Shown here: positions 17,658 to 25,823 of the stretch, piece after piece
How positions within the stretch are numbered: the first letter of the stretch is position 1
Layout of the letters: every line of letters begins with the position of its first letter
DNA from: Butyrivibrio hungatei DSM 14810
Lineage (GTDB): Bacteria > Bacillota > Clostridia > Lachnospirales > Lachnospiraceae
Reading direction: 5' to 3'
NCBI RefSeq assembly: GCF_900143205.1
Contig: NZ_FRDH01000005.1
Coordinates: 223,363-287,362, forward strand
Length of the DNA: 64,000 bases
Notes under the pieces: generated by a model
What the model was told of the DNA's origin: nothing
What the model saw: the letters and a program-made list of their open reading frames with translations, nothing else
The model's database searches: none
Program-made: the position numbers and the translations under genes

Positions 17658-18884
17658 GTGTCAAAGGGGATGAATGCAGGTAATCTAGAAAAGCGTTTTA
17701 ATTCCAGACGAATTAAGGCCAAGATCTTCAACATGGTAAGTGTTGGAGTTATTGATGAGCCAATTAATAAGTTTTATGACGTTATCAGTATTATTGCTAT
17801 CATCTTAAACCTTGCTGCGGCTTTTGCCATTACATTTGATTATATGGAGGAGCACTATAAAGAGCTCCTCCTTGCTATTGAAGCAGTTACAACTGCCTTT
17901 TTTGCAGTTGATTATGTTCTAAGGATCGTATCAGCTAATGAGCTTTATCCTAAGCTTACAGAAGGAAAATCAATTTTAAGATATATCTTTTCCTTTACAG
18001 GTCTGATCGATCTTTTATCATTTTTACCTTATTATCTTCCGGTATTCTTTCCGGCAGGAAGTACAGTATTTAGGCTTTTTAGAGTCGCTAGAATACTGAG
18101 ACTTTTTAGAATCAATTCCTATTATGATCAACTAAATGTTATTACTGAAGTCATAGTATCCAAGAGCCAACAGCTCCTTGCCTCAGTATTTATCATATTT
18201 ATCCTTATGCTTGCATCAAGTCTTTGTATGTACAGCGTGGAGCATGAGGCACAGCCTAGAGTTTTCCAAAATGCATTTTCAGGAATATGGTGGTCCGCAT
18301 CTACACTTTTAACTGTTGGTTATGGAGATATATATCCTGTTACCATAACTGGTAAGATATTGGGCATCATTATCAGTTTCCTTGGTGTTGGAATGGTTGC
18401 GATTCCTACAGGTATTATTTCTGCTGGATTCGTGGAACAGTACCAGAGACTTAAGACTGTTGGAGACTACGCAGAGGAAGAAAACCTTCACTTCATAAGA
18501 GTTAAGATCCTTGATAGTGATGTGTGGAATGGCAAGAAGATCATGGAACTTGCGCTTCCAAAGGATGTCATAATCGTAGCTATTCAAAGGGGCAAGGATA
18601 CCATAATTCCTAGAGGCGATACAGTTATAGAAAAAGGCGATGTAATAGTCATGTGCGCCGAGAAGGTCAAGGATATACAGCCTATTGATCTAAAAGAAAT
18701 AGTTATAAACGAAGGCCATTCCTGGAACGGCGTTGCAATTAAAAATCTTGATATTTCAAGACAAAGCTTTATATTTATGGTAAGGCGTAGGGGCAAAGCT
18801 ATGCTTCCAAAGGGTAGCCTAGTTATCAAAGCAGGAGATGTAGTGCTTCTATATGAGAAGCATGTAAGAAACGAGAATGTATAA
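17658..18884 (+). CDS. Voltage-gated-type potassium channel with two RCK_C (TrkA_C) domains
   Basis: Six transmembrane segments are visible. A basic S4 helix has Arg/Lys every third residue (about 139-151), and the selectivity filter T-V-G-Y-G-D is at 219-224. After the pore helix, two similar cytosolic units (about 278-337 and 345-402) follow the RCK_C/TrkA_C pattern, with V-I-x-K-G-D-V-I and V-I-K-A-G-D-V-V. In other Firmicutes RCK_C domains bind cyclic di-AMP and close K+ transport, so nucleotide control is plausible. GTG 17658 follows AAGGAG with long spacing; ATG 17670 is an alternative. It overlaps the next gene by 8 bases. Confidence 0.9.
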   Translation: MSKGMNAGNLEKRFNSRRIKAKIFNMVSVGVIDEPINKFYDVISIIAIILNLAAAFAITFDYMEEHYKELLLAIEAVTTAFFAVDYVLRIVSANELYPKLTEGKSILRYIFSFTGLIDLLSFLPYYLPVFFPAGSTVFRLFRVARILRLFRINSYYDQLNVITEVIVSKSQQLLASVFIIFILMLASSLCMYSVEHEAQPRVFQNAFSGIWWSASTLLTVGYGDIYPVTITGKILGIIISFLGVGMVAIPTGIISAGFVEQYQRLKTVGDYAEEENLHFIRVKILDSDVWNGKKIMELALPKDVIIVAIQRGKDTIIPRGDTVIEKGDVIVMCAEKVKDIQPIDLKEIVINEGHSWNGVAIKNLDISRQSFIFMVRRRGKAMLPKGSLVIKAGDVVLLYEKHVRNENV

Positions 18885-19731
18885 CAGTTTAGAATTAAAA
18901 CAGCAGATCTTTAAAGACACAGATCTTTTTGTTCTTGATATGGATGGCACATTTTATCTTGAAAATGACATCCTTGATGGAGCTTTGGATTTTCTTGATG
19001 TAGTAAAAAAGTCAGGAAAGAGATACATCTTTTTTACTAACAATTCTTCTACTTCAGCTGAGCTTTATATCGAAAAGCTTGCTAAGATGAACTGTCATAT
19101 CACAAGAGATATGATCATGACTTCGGGAGATGTTATGATCAGATTCCTAAAGACAAATTACCCAGGTAAAAAAGTCTATCTTCTTGGTACTAAGCCACTT
19201 GAAGATAGTTTTGAAGAGGCGGGCATTACGCTGTTTAATAAGGATAATAGCGACGCTCTTGCTAATATGTCAGAAAGACCTGACATTGTTGTAGTTGGAT
19301 TTGATAAAACTCTTACATTTGAAAAGCTTTCAAATGCATGTACATATATTCGAGAAGGAGCTCTTTTCCTTGCAACTCATCTTGATATAAATTGCCCTAT
19401 GAAGGGTGGATTTATTCCTGATTGTGGATCTATCTGTAAAGCTATTGAACTTTCTACAGGGGTTTCTCCAAGGTTTGTAGGTAAGCCATTTAAAGAGACT
19501 GTCGATATGGTTGCTGATGCTACAGGTGTAGAGCGCAGCAAGATCTCTTTTGTTGGAGACAGGATCTACACTGATGTTGCAACTGGAGTTAATAACGGAG
19601 CCAAGGGAGTTCTTGTTCTTACTGGGGAAACCAAAGAAGAAGACATTGCAAAGTCAGACATAAAACCAGATGTGGTTTTTGAGTCTATAAAAGAAATTGG
19701 AAATATCGGGAGGTGTTTAGCTAATGAGTAA
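18877..19731 (+). CDS. HAD superfamily (subfamily IIA, NagD-like) phosphatase
   Basis: Motif I is D-M-D-G-T-F-Y (about 20-26), followed by F-F-T-N-N-S-S for motif II. The C2-type cap (about 90-200) is followed by motif IV in F-V-G-D-R-I-Y-T-D (about 228-236). This is the NagD/AraL/phosphoglycolate-phosphatase layout, acting on sugar or nucleotide monophosphates. Length is 284 aa. It overlaps both neighbours by 8 bases. AraL in Bacillus lies in an arabinan operon, so adjacency to an arabinofuranosidase may point to sugar-phosphate detoxification; that is inference. Confidence 0.88.
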   Translation: MYNSLELKQQIFKDTDLFVLDMDGTFYLENDILDGALDFLDVVKKSGKRYIFFTNNSSTSAELYIEKLAKMNCHITRDMIMTSGDVMIRFLKTNYPGKKVYLLGTKPLEDSFEEAGITLFNKDNSDALANMSERPDIVVVGFDKTLTFEKLSNACTYIREGALFLATHLDINCPMKGGFIPDCGSICKAIELSTGVSPRFVGKPFKETVDMVADATGVERSKISFVGDRIYTDVATGVNNGAKGVLVLTGETKEEDIAKSDIKPDVVFESIKEIGNIGRCLANE

Positions 19732-21640
19732 GACTATTAGCAAAGGTATGTTTGGACTGTTCTTTGAGGATATCAACTACGGTCTTGACGGTGGTCTTCA
19801 TGCAGAAATGCTTGAGAACCGTAGTTTTGATTTTTTGGAGTGTCACGGACATAAATCAAATTATTATCAGGTGGAAGCACCATTATACGGATGGAGTGCA
19901 TATCCTTCTGCATCAGATATAGAGCTTACAGCTTCTAAGGAAAATCCACTTAATGATGTAAATCCAAGTCACTTGGTTGCAGACGTTAAAAAGGATGGAG
20001 CAGGCTTTACTAACAAGGCTTATGAAGGAATCTTTTTAAAGAAGGGTGTAGGCGCTGATATTAGCTTCTATGCTAAGGCAGATAAAGAGACATCAGTGTT
20101 TATCAAGATCTTTTCAGAAGATGGAAAAGAGCTTGTATCTAGTGATGAGATCAAGGTTTCATCAGCTGATTGGACAAAATATACTACAGAGCTAATTAAC
20201 AATGAGGATATCAAAGCTGGTAAATTTACTGTAGTTATGGGTAATTGCGGCGTTATTTCTTTTGACCAGTTCAGAGCATATCCAAAGGATGCTGTACTTG
20301 GCCTTTTCAGAAAAGACCTTGTGGAGCTATTAAAGGATCTTAAGCCTGGATTTATGAGATTCCCTGGCGGTTGTGTAGTAGAGGGAAATGAGCTTACTAA
20401 CAGATATCAGTGGAAGCTTACAGTAGGCCCTTCTGAGGAAAGAAAAGCTAACTGGAACAGATGGGCTGTTCATGGCAATGACAACGATCACGGCAACAAG
20501 GATATGGGAGATTTCCCTTATTACAACCAGACTCTTGGAATTGGTTATTATGAGTACTTCCTTCTTTGCGAGTATCTTGGTTGTGAGCCACTTCCAGTTC
20601 AGAACGTTGGACTTGCCTGCCAGTATCAGTCAGATCAGCTTGTAGAGAGCTCATCACCTGAGTTTAATGAGTTTGTCCAGGACGCCCTTGATCTTATTGA
20701 ATTTGCAAATGGAGATGTCAGCACAAAATGGGGCGCAGTTCGTGCTAAGATGGGACATCCAGAAAGCTTTAACTTAAAGCTTATTGGTATCGGTAATGAG
20801 CAGTGGGAGACTGATAAGGTTGATTTCTTCCACCGTTATGATGTATTTGAGAAGGCTATCCACGACAAGTATCCGGAGATCAAGTGCTGTGGTAGTGCCG
20901 GCCCTGATGTTACATCAGATCATTACAGAGATGCCTGGAATCACTTCTCACCAAAGATGAAGGCAGATCCAAATTACAGCTATGCTGTAGATGAGCATTA
21001 TTATGTATCAGATGAGTGGATGTACAACAACGTTCACATGTATGATGCATATGACAAGCACAAGAAGGTATTTGCTGGAGAGTATGCCTGCCATATCAAT
21101 CCAGACAGAGTACCTGAAAAGAGAAACAGCTTTGGTGCAGCTCTTGCTGAGGCAGCATTTATGACTGGTCTTGAAAAGAACTGTGACGTTGTACTTATGG
21201 CTTCTTATGCACCATTATTTGCAAGACTTAAGTTTACACAGTGGCAGCCAGATCTTATCTGGTTTGATGCTTCATCAGCTTATGGTTCACCAAGCTACTA
21301 TGTTCAGAAGATCTATTCAAGATTTACAGGAACTGAGCTTGTTGATGTAGACTTTAATGACCTTGAGAAGGATAGAGTATATGTAACTGTATCTAAGGAT
21401 TCTGAGAAGATGTATATCAAGGTTATCAATGCAGGAAATGCTGATGTAGAGCTTAACCTTGCTGCTATTAGCGGATATCATAAGGGAGCATCCAAAATCT
21501 ACAAGATGGAAGGCGATGTAGATGATTGCAACAGCATCGAAGAGCCTACAAAGGTTTCACTTGTAGAAGAGGACGCTGAGCTTGGATTTAACTACATTTC
21601 TAAGCCAAACACTATTTCAGTTATTGTTTCTGATATCTGA
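19724..21640 (+). CDS. GH51 alpha-L-arabinofuranosidase
   Basis: Releases terminal arabinose from arabinoxylan or arabinan oligosaccharides. The N-terminus G-L-F-F-E-D-I-N-Y...G-G-L-H-A-E-M-x-E-N-R-S-F matches GH51. The acid/base is Glu359 in I-G-N-E-Q-W-E and the nucleophile is Glu453 in F-A-G-E-Y. No signal peptide is present, so it acts on imported oligosaccharides in the cytosol. A carbohydrate-binding-like insert (about 60-190) lies before the barrel, as in some larger GH51 enzymes. ATG 19724 has GGGAGGTG upstream and lies inside the end of the HAD gene. The strong bidirectional terminator ends the transcript. Confidence 0.93.
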   Translation: MSKTISKGMFGLFFEDINYGLDGGLHAEMLENRSFDFLECHGHKSNYYQVEAPLYGWSAYPSASDIELTASKENPLNDVNPSHLVADVKKDGAGFTNKAYEGIFLKKGVGADISFYAKADKETSVFIKIFSEDGKELVSSDEIKVSSADWTKYTTELINNEDIKAGKFTVVMGNCGVISFDQFRAYPKDAVLGLFRKDLVELLKDLKPGFMRFPGGCVVEGNELTNRYQWKLTVGPSEERKANWNRWAVHGNDNDHGNKDMGDFPYYNQTLGIGYYEYFLLCEYLGCEPLPVQNVGLACQYQSDQLVESSSPEFNEFVQDALDLIEFANGDVSTKWGAVRAKMGHPESFNLKLIGIGNEQWETDKVDFFHRYDVFEKAIHDKYPEIKCCGSAGPDVTSDHYRDAWNHFSPKMKADPNYSYAVDEHYYVSDEWMYNNVHMYDAYDKHKKVFAGEYACHINPDRVPEKRNSFGAALAEAAFMTGLEKNCDVVLMASYAPLFARLKFTQWQPDLIWFDASSAYGSPSYYVQKIYSRFTGTELVDVDFNDLEKDRVYVTVSKDSEKMYIKVINAGNADVELNLAAISGYHKGASKIYKMEGDVDDCNSIEEPTKVSLVEEDAELGFNYISKPNTISVIVSDI

Positions 21641-21659
21641 TATTAGATTTAGATCAAAC

Positions 21660-21695
21660 AAAAAAGGATGTGTCTATTTGGACACATCCTTTTTT
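21660..21695. terminator. Bidirectional intrinsic terminator
   Basis: Perfect 15-bp stem (21660-21674 with 21681-21695), A-rich on the left and T-rich on the right, with a 6-base loop. It lies between convergent genes and can end both transcripts. Confidence 0.9.
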
Positions 21696-21708
21696 GTTAC
21701 CAATGTTA

Positions 21709-22353
21709 TTATTTACCAAGGATCTTATGAACAGCTTCTTTGATACGAGCATCCTTTGCATTAGCATCAAAATACTCAAGGAAATGTTCACCTGAAAGAG
21801 CACCCTTAACAAGGTCCTGATCAAGGTTTTCTAAGATCTCAACAACATCCTGCTTGTAAGTTACTTTCTTAACTTCATCAAGGATCTTCTTGTTGCGCTG
21901 CTCTGGAACAGCTCTTTCTCTAGGATATCCCTGTCCGCTTGCTTCACTAAAGAGCTTCTCGAATGTGTACTCAAGGTTTAACTCAGCACCCCAGCCTGAC
22001 TTAAGAGCGAAGTTCATTGAGATAGCATTTCCATCGTTTATCTGTGCGAATGTATAAGCATCAAGAGGATCTGTTACATGTCCGCAGATAACACCTGGGA
22101 AGCTGTTGCAAGCGAGCATAGCGCCTTCACCTGTTCCACATCCTGTAACAACATAATCAACAGCGCCTGAATTAAGAAGAACGCAAGCAAGGATACCATT
22201 CTGAACGTATGTAAGCTGAGCCTCGTCCTCTGCAGAGTACATTCCGTAGTTAAATACTTCAAAGCCGTGCTTGTCAGCAACTTTTTTGAGGGCACCATAG
22301 ATCATTTCATTCTTGGCTGCCTGACTATTTTCATTGATAAGTGCGATTTTCAT
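21709..22353 (-). CDS. RpiB/LacAB family sugar-phosphate isomerase
   Basis: The protein begins M-K-I-A-L-I-N-E-N-S and has the family's catalytic-Cys loop V-T-G-C-G-T-G-E-G (Cys72), followed by D-A-Y-T-F-A-Q-I-N-D-G-N-A. RpiB members interconvert ribose-5-P and ribulose-5-P, or related hexose or pentose phosphates. At 214 aa it is about 65 residues longer than RpiB, with a charged helical C-terminal extension typical of a less-characterised subgroup. It is the only opposite-strand gene in this part and faces the arabinofuranosidase gene, so a pentose role is plausible. GGAAAGGA precedes the ATG. Confidence 0.85.
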   Translation of the reverse strand: MKIALINENSQAAKNEMIYGALKKVADKHGFEVFNYGMYSAEDEAQLTYVQNGILACVLLNSGAVDYVVTGCGTGEGAMLACNSFPGVICGHVTDPLDAYTFAQINDGNAISMNFALKSGWGAELNLEYTFEKLFSEASGQGYPRERAVPEQRNKKILDEVKKVTYKQDVVEILENLDQDLVKGALSGEHFLEYFDANAKDARIKEAVHKILGK

Positions 22354-22403
22354 TTTAATTTCCTTTCCGAATCATCATCTACAAATGTTAGTAGTTTATT
22401 GTA

Positions 22404-22433
22404 ATTATAATTTTAGATTTATACGGATTTAAA
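22404..22433 (-). promoter_or_regulatory. Possible promoter of the RpiB-like gene
   Basis: On the minus strand, TATAAT reads at 22409-22404, with a weak TTTAAA-type -35 about 18 bases upstream of it. The start codon is about 50 bases downstream. Confidence 0.4.
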
Positions 22434-22524
22434 GTCTACTTGTTATCAAGATTTGTGTTATTTTTGCAAGATTTCTGTCAAAGTTTTTTGTGAGTTTTTA
22501 TTTCTTTAGGTATAGAATAAATCA

Positions 22525-22533
22525 TGCTATACT
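22525..22533 (+). promoter_or_regulatory. Extended -10 promoter for the TPR-thiN operon
   Basis: TGC-TATACT with the -10 at 22528-22533. There is no clear -35. The coding start follows 46 bases later. The gap 22354-22579 otherwise holds only the two divergent promoters. Confidence 0.5.
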
Positions 22534-22579
22534 ATAGATTGTTTGATTATTATGAGATTTATGTACAGAGGTTAAGGAT

Positions 22580-23944
22580 TTGGGTTACAACAGAAACAGA
22601 AATATTAACAGAAAAAGAAAAGGCTATAGGAAAAAGAAAAGAGGAATCGATCTAAAAAGAATAGGTATTATCGCAGCCTCTACAGTTGCAATAGTGATCT
22701 GCGGATATGTTGTTTACAGTCACCTTCCGTTTGTTAAGGTAAATAAGGCAATTGCCGCTGGTGATAAGTATACAGAAAATGCGGATTATCAGTCAGCAAT
22801 CGAATCATATCAGAAAGCCCTTGATATTGATAAAGAGTCAGTTACAGCTTATTCAAATCTTGCTGGAGCGTATCTTAGTTTAGATGATCTTGAATCAGCC
22901 AAAAGTGTATTTTATGAAGGATATCAGAATACCGGAAATACAGCTCTTTTAGATAATTATCATACAGTAGTTCTTAATCAGGCAGTATATGACATGAACA
23001 ATCAGAAGACTGATCTTAACACTGTTTTATCTATTGTAAATGTCTTGGAAGAAAATAGTGAGAACGTCCATGCAGTGGAGCTTTTAAATGCTGCATCTGA
23101 CAGATGCTTTGCAGATTCATACAGCTCTGATATGAACCAGCTTTTTAGATCAGACGATGAAAATATGCCAACTTATGAGCAGTATGCTGATATGATCGGA
23201 AGGATGGTATCCGTTTATCAAAACAATGGTTCTGAAGAACTCAAAGGGGCTATCCAGGATTATCTTGTTCCTAACATTGATTCTTTTGCATTAGATGTAG
23301 CTAATGTTGATACATATCTTGGACTGATTGATTCTACAACAGCTGTTGTGGGTTCAAACAACGAGATCGATTCATTTAAAGCATGCCTTAATAATTCAAA
23401 AGAGGTTTTATCAGTATTTTCTGATATATTCACTCAGCTTGATGTTGGAAATGTAGATGAACTCAGGGACTTTGTTGTTTCTGATTCTTATATCGCTTTA
23501 CGAGATGTGTTCCTTAATAATCAGGATACACCACAGGAGAACACAACCTACGTTCCTATCAGCCGTGAAGCAATTGTTCTTGATAGAAAAGATTCTACAT
23601 GGTCATATAGATTTATGAATTTTGAAGAAAATCCTGAGACTAGCGGAGTTATCACTCTTTGGGCTAATTTCTTTGAGGATAATGGCGTACAGAGAGCAGC
23701 TATTTCCTATGAACCGGCTGCTATAAATGGAAATGTGTATCCTCATACTCAGTATTCTGTAACATATCTTTACAGCTATATCACATCTGGCAAATCTACT
23801 AAGGTTGCTCAGATGAACTACAGACTTGATACTACCATCACTCAAGAAAACGGTGAGGTGGATGAGACTATAGTTGGAGATTGGGGCGGAGCCAATGAGT
23901 GGGTTATGGATATCGATACTATAGAATCTAGGATTAAAGCATAA
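22580..23944 (+). CDS. Membrane-anchored TPR repeat protein
   Basis: A very basic cytosolic N-terminus (about 1-28, rich in Arg, Lys and Asn) is followed by one membrane span (about 29-48). At least two tetratricopeptide units follow (about 55-125), with A-I-E-S-Y-Q-K-A-L-D-I-D as a clear example. The rest faces outside: an alpha-helical region to about 310 and a C-terminal beta-rich region with several Trp/Tyr strands. The TTG start at 22580 has AGAGG eight bases upstream. The stop overlaps the thiN ATG. The function is unknown; TPRs suggest a scaffold for envelope proteins. Confidence 0.7.
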   Translation: MGYNRNRNINRKRKGYRKKKRGIDLKRIGIIAASTVAIVICGYVVYSHLPFVKVNKAIAAGDKYTENADYQSAIESYQKALDIDKESVTAYSNLAGAYLSLDDLESAKSVFYEGYQNTGNTALLDNYHTVVLNQAVYDMNNQKTDLNTVLSIVNVLEENSENVHAVELLNAASDRCFADSYSSDMNQLFRSDDENMPTYEQYADMIGRMVSVYQNNGSEELKGAIQDYLVPNIDSFALDVANVDTYLGLIDSTTAVVGSNNEIDSFKACLNNSKEVLSVFSDIFTQLDVGNVDELRDFVVSDSYIALRDVFLNNQDTPQENTTYVPISREAIVLDRKDSTWSYRFMNFEENPETSGVITLWANFFEDNGVQRAAISYEPAAINGNVYPHTQYSVTYLYSYITSGKSTKVAQMNYRLDTTITQENGEVDETIVGDWGGANEWVMDIDTIESRIKA

Positions 23945-24615
23945 TGGATAAAAAATGTGTTATTGTTTCAGCTGGTGATTTTGTTCCGGTTGATCTTGAT
24001 CTTAATGACGGAGATTATCTGATAGCATGCGATGCTGGCTTTTTGAATGTTCAAAAGCTTGGACTATTGCCAGATCTTATCATCGGAGATTTTGATTCTC
24101 TTTCTGAAACAGGAAGTCTTGGTCTTAGCGCCCTTCGTGAAATAGAAGAAGCAGATCCTTCCCGTGTCATGAGACTTGATGTTATGAAGGATGACACAGA
24201 CACCATTAAAGCCGTTAAAGTTGGCTTATCTAAGGGCTATACAAAGTTTTATCTATATGGAGCTCTTGGAGGCAAGAGAGTAGATCATACTATTGCAAAT
24301 ATTCAGACTCTTACCTATATCAAACACAACGGTGGTAAGGGCTATATCATGGAGCATAACAGAGTTCTTATGATAGCTGAAAATGAGACTGTTAGGTTTC
24401 ATGCTGGAAATACAGGCTATATATCAGTCTTTTCATTGTCTGAAGTTTCAAAAGGTGTCACATTAAAGGGATTGATGTATAATTTGGATAAAGGAGAGCT
24501 CCGCTCAGATTTTCCTTTGGGGGTCAGTAACGAGTTTATTATTGATGAGGAGGCTGAGATAACCGTTGAGGAGGGAACGCTTCTGATAACGGCATATTTC
24601 TCTGAAGAATTATGA
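23944..24615 (+). CDS. thiN: Thiamine diphosphokinase
   Basis: Transfers pyrophosphate from ATP to thiamine to make thiamine diphosphate. The family's motifs are present: A-C-D-A-G, L-I-I-G-D-F-D-S-L (about 54-62), M-K-D-D-T-D-T-I-K-A (about 81-90) and G-A-L-G-G-K-R-V-D-H-T-I-A-N (about 105-118). Length is 223 aa. The ATG overlaps the preceding stop (TAATG) and the stop overlaps the next start (ATGA), so it is translated within an operon. No TPP riboswitch is seen upstream of this operon. Confidence 0.93.
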   Translation: MDKKCVIVSAGDFVPVDLDLNDGDYLIACDAGFLNVQKLGLLPDLIIGDFDSLSETGSLGLSALREIEEADPSRVMRLDVMKDDTDTIKAVKVGLSKGYTKFYLYGALGGKRVDHTIANIQTLTYIKHNGGKGYIMEHNRVLMIAENETVRFHAGNTGYISVFSLSEVSKGVTLKGLMYNLDKGELRSDFPLGVSNEFIIDEEAEITVEEGTLLITAYFSEEL

Positions 24616-25805
24616 TATGTTTTCTCGCGAAGTTTTTTATCAAAGATAATGATAAGGTAAATCTACCTTCAGTAAGGCAAAGCTATGGCGTCTTAAGTGG
24701 CGCTACTGGCATTGCCTTTAATATTATATTGTTCCTGTCTAAATTCTTTGCAGGGTTAGTCAGTGGTTCTATTGCTATCATGGGTGATGCATTTAATAAC
24801 TTGTCTGATGCGGCGTCTTCAGTGGTTACACTTGTTGGCTTCAAGCTTTCCGGTCAGGAAGCTGATGAAGACCATCCATTTGGTCATGGCAGAATAGAAT
24901 ATATTGCCGGACTGATCGTTTCTCTTTTTATTGTCATAATGGGTGTTGAGCTCATTCATTCTTCCTTTGACAAGATATTCCATCCGGAAAAAATTGAATT
25001 TAATGCAACGATAGGTGTTATTCTGTTGTTTTCTATTTGTATAAAGCTGATCATGTTTCAAGGAAACATGCAGGCTTCAAAAAAAATAAGCAGCGCCGCG
25101 TTGAAAAATACTGCGATAGATAGTATTTCTGATGTTTTCACCACATCTATAGTTTTGATATGTGCCATCATCAATTACTACATGGGACTTAATATCGATG
25201 GCTTTGTAGGAATTGTAGTTGGACTTATTATTATCAAGGCTGGTATTGATGCAGCAAGGGATACCATAAGCCCTTTGCTTGGAGAACCACCTAGCAAGGA
25301 ACTTGTAAATGAGATTATTACTACAGTCACTGCTCATGAAGGAATTCTTGGTGCTCATGACCTTGTGGTTCACAACTATGGACCAACCAGGATCTTCATG
25401 TCTTTGCATGTAGAAGTTCCTGCGGATAAAGATATTATCGCTATTCATGACCTTATAGATGACATAGAAAATGAACTTCATCAGAAATATCATTGCACAG
25501 CAGTTATTCACATGGACCCTGTAGTAGTTAAGGATGATGAGAGGGATCTTCTTAAGAGAAAGGTTAAGCATCTTATAAATGAGCTTGATCCAGATCTTAA
25601 TTTCCATGATTTTAGACTTGTTCATTCTGGGGAAGAGGGCAAAAAGCTTACCTTCGATCTTGAGGTTCCATATAAGTATGACCTAAGTGATGATCATATT
25701 TTAGATTATCTAAAGGACCATATAAAGGGAATTGATTCTGAACTTGAGATAGAAGTTACTATCGACAAGGAGAAAAAGGAAAAGCAGGATAAGGCAAAAG
25801 CTTAA
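24612..25805 (+). CDS. Cation diffusion facilitator family metal exporter
   Basis: Six membrane spans are visible. The metal sites are recognisable: G-D-A-F-N-N-L-S-D-A (about 58-67), the D-H-P-F-G-H-G-R-I-E-Y loop (about 91-101), and H/D residues in later spans. Members export Zn2+, Fe2+, Mn2+ or related ions in exchange for protons. The cytosolic tail is longer than usual (397 aa in total), with a dimerisation domain (about 220-300) and a second folded unit (about 305-385) ending in a Lys-rich tail. The ion cannot be deduced. It overlaps thiN by 4 bases. Confidence 0.9.
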   Translation: MICFLAKFFIKDNDKVNLPSVRQSYGVLSGATGIAFNIILFLSKFFAGLVSGSIAIMGDAFNNLSDAASSVVTLVGFKLSGQEADEDHPFGHGRIEYIAGLIVSLFIVIMGVELIHSSFDKIFHPEKIEFNATIGVILLFSICIKLIMFQGNMQASKKISSAALKNTAIDSISDVFTTSIVLICAIINYYMGLNIDGFVGIVVGLIIIKAGIDAARDTISPLLGEPPSKELVNEIITTVTAHEGILGAHDLVVHNYGPTRIFMSLHVEVPADKDIIAIHDLIDDIENELHQKYHCTAVIHMDPVVVKDDERDLLKRKVKHLINELDPDLNFHDFRLVHSGEEGKKLTFDLEVPYKYDLSDDHILDYLKDHIKGIDSELEIEVTIDKEKKEKQDKAKA

Positions 25806-25823
25806 GGCGCAAAAGGAGAGTAT

